A stretch of DNA of 64,000 bases from contig NC_037645.1 of NCBI RefSeq assembly GCF_003254395.2, forward strand, positions 1,178,001 through 1,242,000, given 5' to 3'. Under the pieces are notes generated by a model. That model was not told the origin of the DNA. It saw only the letters and a list, made by a program, of their open reading frames with translations, and searched no databases. Positions 1 through 13,425 of this stretch are shown piece after piece. Source of the DNA: Apis mellifera. Its lineage: Eukaryota; Arthropoda; Insecta; Hymenoptera; Apidae. The number at the start of each line of letters is the position of its first letter. Position 1 is the stretch's first letter. The position numbers and the translations under genes are program-made.

Positions 1-2865
1 GAAAGATGAAAGTAATAAGTTAGAATGATAATTGAATCAATTCTGGTATTCTCAGAAAGAAATCAAAAGAAAAACGAGAATATGAATAAATGATATATTC
101 ATTCTAAAAGTTGTAATACTAGAGGATTTATTTAAGATTGAAAACTAATGACTTTATTTGGAATAACTTGGAATTTGGAATTTTAAAAAAAAATTTAATA
201 ACTTGAAATTTAATGATCATCAGAACTAAAAATTGAGATTTAAAATTTTGTTCAAATATTTAATATTGTGAAATTTCAAAGATTTAGAATTTAGAGATAA
301 TAATATAAAATTACATGATCTTTTTTTTTTTTTTTTATATCTATAATGATTGGATAAGACTAAAGCATATTATTTCTCAAGTGGCGACAGTTATCTATGT
401 CTATAATGCGCTTAGTTATGCCTACAACAGTTAACAGTGTCATCGATGTCAGTATAATCTCCATATTTTTTTTTATTGATCGATAATAATAATCTTCAAT
501 ATTTTAAAACAATATATTTAGTTACGCATTGTGAGAAAGAGAAACGACATTGATTGTAATTAAGATAACTTATCTCTCTCTTTAAGTTACTTGCAAGCGA
601 TTTATTTTATGAAAAATGCCAATAAATCTAGTATTACTAACTAAGCATTTAACATTTTAATTTATTTTTATTTAATTTATTGACAAAGTAATTGCACTAT
701 GAAAATATTTTGCGAAATATCAAAGTATAGAAAATTAATTAAAAATAAGATATTAAAATTTATAATTATATAATATTATATTATCTTATCATACTAATTA
801 GATTAATTGATGATAATCAATGAATCGAGAATACAAATGGTCAATATCGATTAGTATTATATGTGTACTAAATTATATGTACTAAAATAATTAAATAAAT
901 AATTAAAAATTGAAAATATTGAATTTTTTATCGAATTTCACTCGTACGAATAAATTGTTCTTCGTGTAAAATTCATTTTACCGAGTGATCATGTCAATTG
1001 AATAAAATGTAAAGCGAAAAAATTTCTATATTACACAAAGAAACCAAACTATCATGAATAACGAGTATTAGTTTCGCAATATTATGTCAACGATATTTTT
1101 AATAATAAAGAAAACATTCGTTTTTTTTAGAATGAATAAATTCTAGAAGGACGGCAATGAAACGAGAAAAGAAGATTATCTTACTAAAAAAAATCAAATA
1201 TAGATAAAAGAAAATTCAGCGAAAAGTAATAAGATTATCCCTTACGACTCGTAAAATCGTAATAGTAGAAAGAATAATTCTTTCAAACTCTCTTACTTTA
1301 TTTTTTCCCGCCTTTAAAGCGAAGTATATCTTTGCCTGAATATTTAAACAGATTTATCGTCTTCAATTTATTACCGTAACTTGTCCCGCGTCGTATGTCC
1401 ACGTATGGCTCTAGTCTATTATTTTTACGATGAAATTAAACGTGTTCTCAATTTAATTAATGAACCGACTTAGGTAACATTACATAAACATTACATAAAT
1501 GAAAATACGATGTGAATTAATATACGTGGCATGTTTCACAGCATCCTAAACTGCGAAGGATTTTCATTTATCGACAAGTAACCAACGACTACGTACATGC
1601 AGCGATTGCTGCAGATAATCACGCCAGTATCACGATAACATCACAACGGAAAACACTATGATCCAAATCGCATAACTTCTTAATGGAAATATCACAGGCA
1701 AAAGATTTTAAACGTTTTTTATTGTTGGCGCACCGATGACTAATGATTTATCGCATCCATTTCTTAATCGGGATATTATAATTATGCTTCTTCGATTTAC
1801 CTTAACAAATTAATCGCGTGATTGTTATTCCAGCAAGTCGTAAATAATAATCACTGTGATCGACGGATATTCGATTGTCGAAAGAAATGAGAATTACGCG
1901 GCGTGAAATCGGCCGGAGGTGAGAATAGTTGCGGGCTGTTATCAAGAGGTAGTTCCAACGGAGGCACCCGCCCTCGCCGCCCCCTGAACCCGCACTGCCG
2001 CCCCTAGGTCACCATTACCCTCCTTGCACCTAACACCACTGTACTAGTCCCAGCGCAGGCGCTTTTTTTCTTCAATATCGTATCATTAGCTTCCAGCACC
2101 CAGCACTACAGAGTTTTGCGTTTTCATTTAATTGCAGGATTGTTAATCGAATTTGTTTAAAGAAAACTTCTTTTCAATCAGTATGCTTAATGTTTGAAAA
2201 AAAAATCTCAAGAGAATAAGATAATTAAGTATAAATAATTCAAAATTTGTTGATATATAAATATTTCAATTATTCTAACTTTAGTTAGAAATTATAATCA
2301 TTAATATTAATTTATTTGATGGAAGTATAATTATATTAATATATATAAATATATGTTTATTATATGATCGTTGTAAAAATTAGCTATGTTATATACGAAT
2401 CAATATTTTTAAAAAAATATCATTGAATTATGATTAAGTCCATCAAACTCTTTTTTCTCATGCATATAATTTATTTTAAAGAAATATATCGATTCTTTCT
2501 TTCATTTCTTCGATTTTTCATCTTCCATACATTGACCTTTAATATCGTGTTTTTCTCGAAATTATTAATGCGTTCAAAAAGTGATGCTTCTTAGACATTT
2601 CAAATTCTGTAATTATATAATTTAATAAATCATTTTTGTGAAAAAATATATAAATAAAATAAATATTCATATTTATTTTTATTTTACATTTTTTTCTTTA
2701 CAATTATATTTTTTGTAACGAAAATATACAGTCTTACTATATTTTCACATGTATTTTTGAAATTCAAAATTTTATTTTTAATTCCACAATTCCTTTATAT
2801 TTTATTTTCATGTAAGTAATATAAAACTACTATAAGAAAATATTCGCTTTGAAAATGTCATGATA
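1..2865. other. AT-rich intergenic DNA, no gene seen
   Basis: No open frame with codon-like character or paired splice sites was found here. The stretch is mostly A+T with short homopolymers. The exception is the GC-rich island listed separately. Confidence 0.6.
1895..2060. promoter_or_regulatory. GC-rich island, candidate promoter or enhancer
   Basis: About 165 bases stand out by being GC-rich in very AT-rich surroundings. A pyrimidine-rich core runs from about 1970 to 2060 and ends near CAGCGCAGGCGC. Frames on both strands are closed by stops (for example TAG in the minus frame near 2008). No TATA or initiator pair is obvious. It may be the promoter of a gene to the left on the minus strand, or a regulatory element. 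That is inferred from composition only. Confidence 0.3.
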
Positions 2866-2976
2866 TTATTGAAATTCTATAAAACCCTTATAATTGTACG
2901 GTACTGTGTTCAACGTCACGGCGCAGGAAAGCACAGCTTCCACCGCCTCTTCATTTTCGCAGATCGATCCGACCAA
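2866..2976 (-). CDS. Orphan terminal exon candidate (36 codons)
   Basis: On the minus strand a good acceptor (pyrimidine-rich run ending TTGTCAG) at 2977 opens directly into a 36-codon frame that ends at a TAA at 2866-2868. The encoded peptide starts LVGSICENEEAVEAVL and is balanced and amphipathic. The segment is clearly richer in G+C than its flanks, as real exons in this part of the window are. No upstream exon of the same gene was recognised. The plus strand also has a short open frame here (Ser/Thr-rich), so the strand is not certain. It could also be the 5' UTR of the TMEM230 gene. Product unknown. Confidence 0.3.
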   Translation of the reverse strand: MVGSICENEEAVEAVLSCAVTLNTVPYNYKGFIEFQ

Positions 2977-3501
2977 CTGACAAGAAGTGTAATTGAAAAT
3001 CTCAAAGTTAAAGTTGTCTATGCTAATAGTGCGCGTTAAATGTACTAGAAAAATAGTAATATTAATTTATAAACTTCGTGTATCTAATTCTTAATCAATT
3101 GCTTTCTTGACTATAAGTCAATAATATTTTTGTTTGATGAAAATTTGTGTGGAAATAATTACTTATAATTAGTATTTGGTTACTAGTTACATGAGCTGAA
3201 TGTCTGCATATATTGTTATTCATTTATTTAAGTAGTGATTTTGATTAATTTATACATTTTTATGAAAGAATAGAAATCTGGGTTTTAAACCAATTTAAAA
3301 ATATTAACGAACTTTTGAGAAATTGATTCATTTTATTTAGGAGCATTAAAATGGCATCTAAAAGATTTGTCAAAATGAATTTGAAGCCTGTCTTTTTTTT
3401 TTTTAAAATCGTACAACATTTTCTTCATCGATAGCAAAGTCCAATAAAAATAATTTGATGATTTTATCCATTCGATTTTAAGTGTTCAATTGTTGATTGA
3501 T
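2977..3501. other. Short AT-rich interval upstream of TMEM230
   Basis: No supported feature. It probably contains the start of the TMEM230 transcript, but no core promoter could be fixed. Confidence 0.4.
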
Positions 3502-3526
3502 ATGTGGACGAGTTGGTGTAGCACAG
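3502..3526 (+). other. Possible upstream coding exon of TMEM230
   Basis: An ATG at 3502 opens 8 codons plus one base and ends at a donor (CACAG|GTAATA). The next acceptor, TTTTTATAG at 4328-4336, would join it in phase to 4337-4356 and then to the main ATG at 4357. This gives a 15-residue N-terminal extension (starting MWTSWCST) without any stop. Human TMEM230 is known to have a longer N-terminal isoform, so the arrangement is plausible. It could equally be a 5' UTR exon with a chance in-frame ATG. Confidence 0.4.
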
Positions 3527-4356
3527 GTAATATTTAATTTATATATAATAATATTTGTTTTTAAATTCTTAATACTATACTTTCACTATACTTTTCTTAA
3601 ATCAAATTTATCTCTATTTGTTGCTATATAATGTTAAATAAATTAAATATTTAAACGTTCCCTCGGAATCTATCCCTACTTTTAACGTACGCGCATGCGT
3701 TTTGAATTTAAAACACGTATCAAATACTATAGATAATAACCTATAAGTGTTTTTGTTCATTTCTTTTAATAAAAATAATAAATTGCAAAATTTAATTTTT
3801 TTCTCTAAGTTATTATGAATGATATTTGTTAAAAAGTTAAGTACAACAATTTATTGATAGAAAAACTTGTTTCATTTGACATAGTTTGACATTTTCAATA
3901 CTCTATATATTTACAATTACGCTACAATTTATAATTATAATTTGTACATAATTTAATATGTATTTGAAATATTTATAAACAATATATATATATTCATAAT
4001 TCAATCAATATTAATAAATTTATTTCATATTTTTGAAAGAATGAAATATTCAGTTTACAAAATATTTACATATTTTTGATAGATTAATTCGATCAATTAC
4101 ATACAAATTTCATAGAATATTTTCATAAAGAAGATTTGTTATACAATAAATAAAATGTTATGAAATATGAAATACATCGTTAAAAATAATTGAAAAACAA
4201 TCTATACAAGACAAAATTTATTTTAAATATAATATAAAATAATGATTAAGATTAATTTAATTTAATTTAATTTAATTTAGAGAAATAATGAAAATTTTGA
4301 TATTATAAAAACTTGCAATTAAATTTATTTTTATAGATTATATTCACAAAGTGAGT

Positions 4357-4943
4357 ATGTCTAGAAGGAAACTTGGTGATAAACAATTTAACAACGTGGA
4401 TTATACACAGCTTACAGAAACTGATAATGGTTTTGTTGATTCCCAGGTTGAATATTATTTATTAAATATATTTTAAATATTTTTCTATTTCATAATATTA
4501 TAAATATATTTATTAAAATCAATCAAGATATTATGTAACTAAAACACGTGAAAAATTTTACAAAGTAAAATTTTAAGCGATTGATTAAATATTTTTTCAA
4601 CAGTTTGTGAGTCCATCAGTAAAAATACCATGGAAAGCCATTACATTAGCTGCTCTTCTTTTTGTTGGAGGTACTATAATGCTTATTATGGGCAGTCTAA
4701 TTGTAAGTGGACATATTGATTCTAAGGTAAAGTATCTTAACAATATTTTTATATTTTATATTTTTGAAATTATTGCATTTCATTATAATTTAAAAAAAAT
4801 ATCTTTTCTTATTATTTCAAAATACATGTATGTTTTATTTTATATATATATTTATTTTATATATATTATATTAATTGTATCAATTTAATAAAAAATAAAT
4901 ATAATTGTAATAACAATAGTTTAATAATAATAGTAAACAATTT

Positions 4944-4984
<41 letters not shown>

Positions 4985-5147
4985 TTAATAATTATTTTAT
5001 TTTTTACAGTATTCAGATCGTATGTGGCCACTTATTATTTTAGGGATTCTAATGTTTATACCAGGTGCTTATCATATGAGGGTAGCTATTTTAGCTTATC
5101 AAAAAGTACCAGGTTATTCATTTGATGACATACCAGAATTTGATTAA
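4357..5147 (+). CDS. TMEM230: Transmembrane protein 230 homolog
   Basis: Three exons, 4357-4446, 4604-4726 and 5010-5147, all in phase 0, give 116 residues; vertebrate TMEM230 short forms are about 120. The N-terminus is hydrophilic and begins MSRRKLGD. Two hydrophobic segments follow, at about residues 41-65 (beginning AITLAALLFVGGTIM) and about 77-100 (beginning PLIILGILMFIPGAYHMR). The tail ends YSFDDIPEFD, the hallmark of the family. TMEM230 proteins are two-pass membrane proteins of secretory, synaptic and recycling vesicles, with N- and C-termini in the cytosol; human mutations have been linked to Parkinson disease. Donors are GTTGAA (weak) and GTAAAG; acceptors are TTCAACAG and TTTTACAG. 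No disruption is seen. An upstream exon at 3502 could extend the N-terminus. Confidence 0.93.
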
Positions 5148-6119
5148 TCAAATGCAAGTCTTTGAAGAAATAATTATGAAGATTTTAAATAATTAATATC
5201 TTAAATGTTTAATTTATTTTGTTTTTATAAATTATAAATATGTTTTTATTGAATTATACATATAAATATCAAGAGTTACTTACGATAGTATAATATTGCA
5301 ATAGAATTTTATTTAAATTAATTTTATACATTAATATTTTATTTAAATGTTCATTTTATTAGATTTAAGTGTAAAGAATACACAATTTATCAATAATATC
5401 AAAGATTTATTTTATTGTATTATAACTATATATGTACTATTTTGATGTAATTATCATATGCTTTCAAAAAAAAAGAAATTTATATATATATTACATATAA
5501 TTTATTATTATACAATTATATAGTATTTATAATGTGTATAACTTCATAATACAATATATTTTAACTTACTCAAGACATAATCATCTTAAAAATATATTTT
5601 AAAATTTGTAATATATTGTGTATAAGACAATTATAAACGAAATATTGTTAATTTAAAAATAAAAATTAAATAATATTTGTTATAATTAAATTATAATAAT
5701 TAAATTGTATAAGTAAATCAGTTTAGAAGTTAAAAAATTAAAATTGAAATTTTTACATAAAATTTTAAAGAAACAATTTATTCAAAAATATAATCTTGTT
5801 TCCATTAATTGTTTCCTTTTAATTAAATATATGTATGATTAAAATTCGAATTTATTGTTTATTTCTTAAATATCTTAAAATATTTATACTACTTAACTTA
5901 CATATTTTACCTTTAAGTTTTTTTGTTGGTAAATAAATGGATTGAATTCTTTTTGTAATATATTTTGCATTAAAAGTTTACTCTGTTCCATTTGTTTATC
6001 ATATTGTTGATTTATTTTTTTATTACAAAATTTCTTTATTTAAATTCTGTAAAAGATTAAGATTAATTAATAAATTCTAATTAAAAATATAAGTAATAGT
6101 AAGTATAACTTTCCTCAAA
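5148..6119. other. TMEM230 3' flank, AT-rich
   Basis: The 3' UTR of TMEM230 must start here. A possible AATAAA lies at 5658-5663, though such hexamers are frequent by chance in DNA this AT-rich. Nothing else is recognised. Confidence 0.45.
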
Positions 6120-9100
6120 AATAAGATATACAGAATATTTTTTTAGATGATTGATTTCAGATCCAATATTTGATAAAAGTTGTTCTATTAAATCCAACAT
6201 TGTAAGATACATTTCTTTTTTTGTCCAATCAGAATTTATAATAAGATGTGTTGTTGGATAAAACTAATCTCAAAAAATGATGAGCACAATATATATAGTG
6301 ATATGAATATTTTTTATTAACAGCAATTATAATTTTTTTTTTTAATATAAAAATACATGAACACTTATGCTTACTTGTAATTTAGAATATATTCCTAAAT
6401 TAATTACTATTTAATGTAAACGTTTAGCTAATGTCACATTAATATGAACCAATTTGACAATTAATGCACGAAATGTAATAATATTTAATATAAAATTATA
6501 TTTCATAATTAATTTTGCAATGTTTGCAATTAAATCATGATTGTTTAATAAAAGCATTAATATTATTTTATTTGCAATATTCGTAAGTTCTAAAAATGTG
6601 ATGTATATTTAAAAATATATATTCTGAATGTATTTATTAAATTTATTAATAAATAATATCATTTAATCATATAAAACTATTTTTACCTATTGGATAAAAA
6701 TTGCTAAATTCATCTACAATTAAAAGATGAAAAAGAAAAATTGCATAATCTGGAAATCTTTCACAAAATGCATTTAATAAAGTGGTTATTATTTGTACTC
6801 TAATAGGATTATCTTTTACAGAATATATTTTCCATTATATTTCCACTTGCATCAGTACATATGAGATTAGTTTCTAGAAAAAAATGTTTCATAAATATAA
6901 CTGCAATTAATTATTAATTTTCATTTTAAATATTATATCTTAATAAGAAAGTAACTCATGTTTAAGTAAGGTAAAAGCTTTTATAATTCGTTGATTTGCT
7001 AAATATATTTCAGCAAAAAGTAAAATAGTTGCAGCATCAATTTTATGCAAATGAATTTTTACTTGAATTATAAAATTAATATTTTTAAGAAGTGCATAAG
7101 CTAATACCCATAAATTTTTCTCAGCTAAACGAATCAAAATATATTTGGCAACATCATATGATATTTGCTATGATATAGCATTTGCTCCAAGTTGGACTAA
7201 AAAATATTAAATGAACTTAGGAATATTTTAAAATAAATATTAATATATTTTAATGTAATATTTTTTTAATTAAAAAATATTTCAATACAAATTTATTTTT
7301 TATTGAAACTTGAAAAAATATATAAAGCAAATTATGTCATTGAAATTAAATTTATAAAAAAAATTTAATTCAGAATTTAAAATAAAATATTATGCTTATA
7401 TTTTTTTATATAAAATTTTATTATTATAATTTAAAAATATTTAAGTCTAAATATTTAAATAAATTAATTATTCTGATCAAATTCTTTAGAAAATGTTCTT
7501 TAAAAAATCTTAATTTAAAAATTCATTTAAAATTAAAAATATATATGTCAATTATCATATCAACTAAATATATCAATTATGCACATAAAAAAACAATTTT
7601 AATAATTATAATATTTTATTAAATTATTTATTACCTGCATACATTATGTTTAAAACGACAATTTTCCTATTTGCTACATATATTATTAATTATAATATCA
7701 TAACAATAACCTTGGCAAATAGCTTTAAGTACACTAATATTTTTAAATTTTTAATTTCATTGTTATATCTTTTATTTCAGAAGTTTGTTTATTATAAAAA
7801 GATTTTTTTTATAAAGTATTTTTGTTAGCAATAAAAGTACTTTTTTTTGATTTTGATTTTATATTTCTTTTTGGAATATTATTTTCATTGTTATTGCTAT
7901 ATATTTTATTAAAATTTGTAGTATTTTTGTAATAATTTTCAAATACATTATCAGTCATTTCAAATGATTTTTCAATATATGATGAATCATCTAACAAACA
8001 TGAATACCTGTAAAAATTTAAATATTTTTAAATATCAAAAGCAATTAATAACAATTATATTAATTATTATTATACAATAATTAAAAATATAAATAATTAC
8101 TCATTCATAAGGATTGAATCTGCAAATAAAAATATACGGTCTTCCATTTCATTATTTATTTCTTTTTCATTATTTTCTTCATTTAAAAGAAAAGACTGAT
8201 TTTTTATACACAACTTATTTGATACTACTTTTGATATTGTTGATTCACATAATTGTATACTCTGCAGAAAATCACAATCTTGTTTATTAATATTCCTAGA
8301 AATTTGAATTTGATTCTCTTTTAAAGGATTTGGAATATTTTTGTCATTTTTTAATTTTGTATCTACCACTTTTGTATCTACCACTAAATCTATATTTTCA
8401 CTTGAGTAACAATATTTAATAGAAGATAAATAGTAAGAATTTGAAGTTATTTTTTCAAATAATTTTTTTTAAAAAATAATATATAATTATTTTTAAATTC
8501 ATATTTACAATCTTGTAACATATGTTTTACATTTAATTTTATTTTTTTTTTTGCAGTATTATTATCACTTTTTGCAATATTATTATTTATACATTGATTT
8601 AATAAATCTGTATCTTTATATGAATTTTTTACAATAATTTTAAATTTTCTTTTTGATTGGACAAAAAATACTCAGATATATTTTTTGTACTTGGAGATAT
8701 TTATATTTGTTTTGTAAATTTTTTATTAAATCATTTTTATGTAATATTTTAAAATTACTTTTATTACATTAAAATTTATATCATATTATGAGAGTCTTCT
8801 TAAATAAAATTTTAATTTCGTACCATTCTTTAATGCTTCAGCTTTTATAATTTTATCTAATGAAATATTTAAACAATAGTCAAAATAAAAAATTTGTACA
8901 GAAAAAGATACGAACATACAAAAATGTAATAAAAATAGAACAAAATTAGTAATTGTATTTTAAATTAATAATCATTTATTATATTTTCTTTTCCAGAAGA
9001 CAAAATTATATTCATCTATAATTGTCACAGAATTTTCTTTTTTGGAAATATCATTATTTTTAACTTTTATTTTTACATTGCAATCTAATATCTTTAGATT

Positions 9101-9260
9101 TTTATTTAATTTTTTACATGATTTTTCATTATTTTAATTTTTTTAATTTTAGTTTTTGATAATTTAGTTGATTAATTTCCTTTAGAATCATTATTTCATT
9201 TATTTAGAGAAAATATAAATGATTAGAATAATTGTTCATATTTTTTATATTATCAATGAT
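6120..9260 (-). pseudogene. Decayed multi-exon gene with CCCH-like finger exon
   Basis: Minus-strand coding-like blocks follow each other with splice sites between them but carry many lesions. Block 8384-8099 (hydrophilic, ends SILMNE) has a donor GTAATT. It joins in phase to an acceptor at 8008 and the frame beginning YSCLLDDSSYIEKSFE, which stops at 7809-7811 (TAA) and resumes KKSFYNKQTS. A frameshift near 7755 leads into a Cys/His block (GYCY...ICSK, then CRFKHNVC) that carries a TAG at 7667-7669 and ends at a donor at 7634. Next comes a helical block 7200-6940 with a TAG at 7168-7170 inside NAIS/QISYD. A block at 6869-6687 (NPIRVQIITTLLNAF...) has a frameshift near 6828. Block 6592-6379 (TNIANKIILMLLL...) has a TAA at 6411-6413, and a last block near 6280-6130 has a frameshift near 6225. 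An eroded frame at 9180-8985 may be an earlier exon. The Cys/His spacing resembles a CCCH zinc finger and the later blocks look alpha-helical. The family was not identified. Repeated sequencing indels are an alternative, but neighbouring genes show none. Confidence 0.6.
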
Positions 9261-10088
9261 TAATGTATTATTTTTAATTTTATATTGCAATGGAATATTA
9301 TGCATCAATGATATATTATTTAATATATATATCTTTTTGCATTAAACAATTTATTAAAACAATAATTACTTTTTTTAAACCTAAAACATTTTTAAATTTA
9401 TTTAAAATATCTTTATTAATTTCGATATCAAATTTATTACAACATTGTTTAAATTTTTTTTTTAAACGATTCATTTCTATTTCAAAAAATATTCACTTTT
9501 ATTTAATCTTTCGTATTTATATTAAAATAAATAATATTTATCGACACAAAAAAAAGTAAAAATACTATTACAATATATTATTTTTTTACAAAAATTTAAT
9601 GCAATTTTCTGCAATAAGTATATGAATATGTACATAGTAAAATACTAAATATAATAATTTCTGACAATAATGTTATACTTACTTAATATTGTGATTTTTT
9701 TTTTATTTAAAAACAAATGAATATAAATTATATCTAAGTTTTTATTAATCACTTCTAATATTTCACAATTTAATTCATATGGAAGAACACATGTATATAT
9801 TCGAACTTTATTTAGTTTCGAATGTCACCGCGAAAATATTTAAAAATAACGATAAAATAACGAAAATCATAAACAATTGATATATCGATAATATAAAAAA
9901 ACTTTTATATACCTCATAAAATTTTAAAATTTTAAGCAAAATAAATACAATATATAATTGAAAATATTAATTGTTGAAATAATAATTTTATCATTTATTA
10001 ATTTTGTATCTTTCTTCCTTTTTTCTTCATTATTCTTTTTACTTATCAATTTTTATAAATATCAACTAAAATTAGCAAGTTAATAAAG

Positions 10089-10131
<43 letters not shown>

Positions 10132-11203
10132 GTCACAACTATAATAATTGTAACTCAATGTCTTAACATCATTTGAAACTTTTGTTTTGTAATGAAATTT
10201 ATTATTTTGTTTATTATAATAATAATATGTATATTATATTATATTTATAATAATAATAAATATATTATATAATCACATAGCATTGTTGAATAAAATTTTT
10301 ACGAATTATTCACAATAAATAAACTAATAAAAAAAAAATTTTAAATATAATATTAATGATTATAAAATATAAATATAAAATTTTTATAAATATTATATAA
10401 ATATAATATTTTCATATTTATAATTGAAAATAATTTGAAAAAAAAATATATTGTATAAAAATATATAATAATAATAATTATTACTTTATCGAAAAAATAA
10501 AATTATTCAATTTAATAAAAATATATTAAAAACATTCAAAAAAATAATCATAGAAAAAAATTATAATTAATCATTTTAAGAAATTATTTCTTTTTTTTTA
10601 ATAAATTAGGAACATCTAAATGTTAAATTTAGATAAGAAAAAGAAAATCAAAGATGAATACTTACTTCAGTATTTTTATTCTATTAACATGAAGATCTTT
10701 TTTTGTCTTCGACCTAAGTAATTGCAGGTTTTTAGATATTTCCAAAATATGAAAAAAAAAAAAACATAATAAAAAAATTGTAATTGTAATTGAATATATA
10801 ATATTACATATTATAAAAAAATACAATTTAAATTATAAAAAATAAATATAATAATATTTTAAATATAAAAATATTTTTTATATAATTTATATAATTATAT
10901 AAATGAAATCTCTGAATTATATTATATTATATTATATATATATTATATATATTCTTTTGAATATAAAATTTGAAAAAAATAGAAAAAAAAAGTATGATGA
11001 AGAAAAATAATAAAAATGATCCGCATCTGTAATAAAAATTATTTGAATATCAAAGGAATTTTATATAAAAAAATATATCCAATATACATATACCTAATTT
11101 CACATACATTATTATTTTAAAAATAGCATGCGAAGAATACAGTCTTTCCACAGAAAAACATCAATTTCTATGCACACAAACTTATAAAATTTTGAGAAAT
11201 CAA
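9261..11203. other. AT-rich intergenic DNA
   Basis: Extremely A+T-rich with homopolymer runs and TA repeats. No coding frame is credible. A TATCGATAA motif lies near 9884 and a slightly GC-richer patch at 9795-9840; together they might be the old promoter of the decayed gene to the left. The 3' UTR of the protease homolog on the right must end here. Confidence 0.5.
10091..10128. repeat. (TA)n microsatellite
   Basis: About 18 consecutive TA/AT dinucleotides. Confidence 0.9.
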
Positions 11204-13415
11204 TCAGTTTATTTTTTGAGCCTGATATACAGTATTGTCCAAATTATAAAAAGCCATTTGTTCGTCGATCCAATCACGAACAGATGCAACATTAGCATAA
11301 ACCCCTGGAATTCCACCTTCACCACAACCAATTCCCCATGCTACAATACCTGCTTGCAAGTATATATTAGGATTACTATTACTTGGACAAACAAGGGGAC
11401 TTCCTCCATCACCCTAGAAAAAGTTAAAAAAAAAAAGAAATTATATTGCTAATATTTTTCTTTTTATATTATTAAATTTGTAATAAATTCTAATTACCTT
11501 ACAAGTATCTTTATCAGACTCTCCACCAGCGCAAATAAAACTACTATCAAGAACAAAATATTTTCCTAATCTAGTTTTTCGAAGTAAATCCTGGCATTGA
11601 TTGTGTGGTACTACTGGTAAATTAATTTTTTTTAAAATTACCTGGTAATGTCCTTCCTTACCTGTAAAAAATTAATATTTTAATTTATTAATACAATAAA
11701 TTTTTATTATTCCAATAAAAAAATATTATAATTATAATATAAAATATAATTATAATATATAATAAATATAAATATAAATAAAAATATAATTATAATATAA
11801 AATAATAAATAAAATATTATAATTATAATATAATATAAAAATAATATAATTAAATCTAATAAATAAATTTAATAATTAAATCTTTACCAAATTTATCTTT
11901 TCCCCAACCACTAGCGAAACATCGAGTACCATCGAATACAGTATTTCGTTCCGGTAGACAAACAAGATCCACGTTCTCCATTAGATTCAAAGGCTCGGAT
12001 AATATTAAAATAGCAAAATCGTTGTAAAGAGTGCCGCCAGCAAAGTTTTCGTGAATGATAACATTTTGCACATTACGATCTTGATGAGGAAAAATCTCGT
12101 TCTTAGTTTGCGTGTCCCATTCTCCAGCACGAATTCTCAATTCAGATGCTTGCTTTCTATTTGAAAATTATTTCATTATAAATAATAAAATATAAATCGA
12201 TAGAATAATATTTTAAAATATTATCGATTATTATACCCTTGTACACAATGAGCAGCTGTTAAAACAGCTTGTTTGTGAATTAATGAACCTCCGCATTGAT
12301 AGACGTTCAATTTTTCTTCACCGATATTTTCTTCTTTTATTATAGCCACCATCCACGGAAATTCACCGAATTGCGCTTCGCCATTCACATCACCAGTAAT
12401 TCTAAAACCAACACCCTGAGGATGCCTTTGTCCACAGGTACCTTTCTTTTCAACTGGTGGTGGTGTAACTTTTTCTATTCTATCCGGTGGTTTACAACAA
12501 ACATCCAAATAATTCTCGCACTGACCGAGCGCCCTGCATCATTAATAACGTTAAAATATTAATAAAATTTCCTTGAATTATCATTATATGATATAAAAAC
12601 AAGATATATATACATTGATTGTGCAAGAAAAAAATAAAATTATAGTAATCTATAATTTTCATAGAGTTCAAAGATAGTCTCATGCTTTATTAGACTTAAA
12701 TAATTATCATTGTGATAATATGATTAAGTTTTAAGAATAATAATTCATATCAATTATTATTCCGAATATGGATCACCATTGTATTGTCAAGTTAAATTAT
12801 TAATTCGTATTTTCAAACTCCATCAAAAAAACATGAAATAGTAAATGTATTAATATATTGAAATAGTAAATTTCTATAAACTGTAAATAAATATAATAAA
12901 TATAAAACCATATATTTGTTAAATTACGAATATTTGTATTTGTAAGTACATGCAAAATAACTTTGTTCCATGTTTGTTTAATTAAATTAAAAAAAATTAA
13001 CAGTATATCTTTAGTATTAGTAAATTCAACCTTATTTTAATCATGTATCACTTGAAATTATGCTAATTTTAACCGTTATGAGACTATTCTTTAGAACTCA
13101 CCGCGATGTGCGATGCTTAGTGACACTTTCATCATCGAAACCCAACCTGATATCAATAATTCCTGTTCCATTCTCCAAGATAGAACCATTGTGACACAGA
13201 TAATATGGTACACATTCACAATTCGTCTCTGGTTGCTTTGGCCTATTCTCTGTGCCTAAAATCGTGTCCGATGTAGTAGAGCTAGGATCCGAAATCTGCG
13301 GGTTTTGAGGAGTTCCAAATATATTTGTTATTAAAGAATCCAAATTATTGTTTTGAGGCGCAGCTATAGAACAGCTAGCTATCCCCAATATCAAAAATAT
13401 TTTCCTCATTGCCAT
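11204..13415 (-). CDS. Clip-domain serine protease homolog (inactive)
   Basis: Five coding exons (13102-13415, 12237-12533, 11888-12156, 11498-11661, 11204-11413) join with matching phases to give 417 residues. The start at 13415 (MAMRKIFLILGIASCSIA) gives a signal peptide. One clip domain follows, with six cysteines at 66, 68, 74, 109, 116 and 117 (CECVPYYLC ... VCC). A chymotrypsin-fold domain starts near residue 145. His200 (TAAHC) and Asp250 (NDFAIL) are present, but the active-site motif is GDGGSP, with Gly351 in place of Ser, so it should not cleave peptides. It resembles the non-catalytic phenoloxidase-activating factor 2 / CLIPA group of insects. Those are secreted into hemolymph and act as cofactors of melanisation or coagulation proteases. 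The gene lies in tandem with a larger relative at 18201-21368 that uses the same clip-exon boundary and phases. A 5' UTR exon near 15381-15478 probably splices to the acceptor at 13426. The function is inferred from family resemblance. Confidence 0.92.
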
Positions 13416-13425
13416 ATTTGGAATC

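Noticed and set aside
12296..12562. 88-codon plus ORF
   Set aside because: Antisense to the clip and protease exon of the protease homolog gene.
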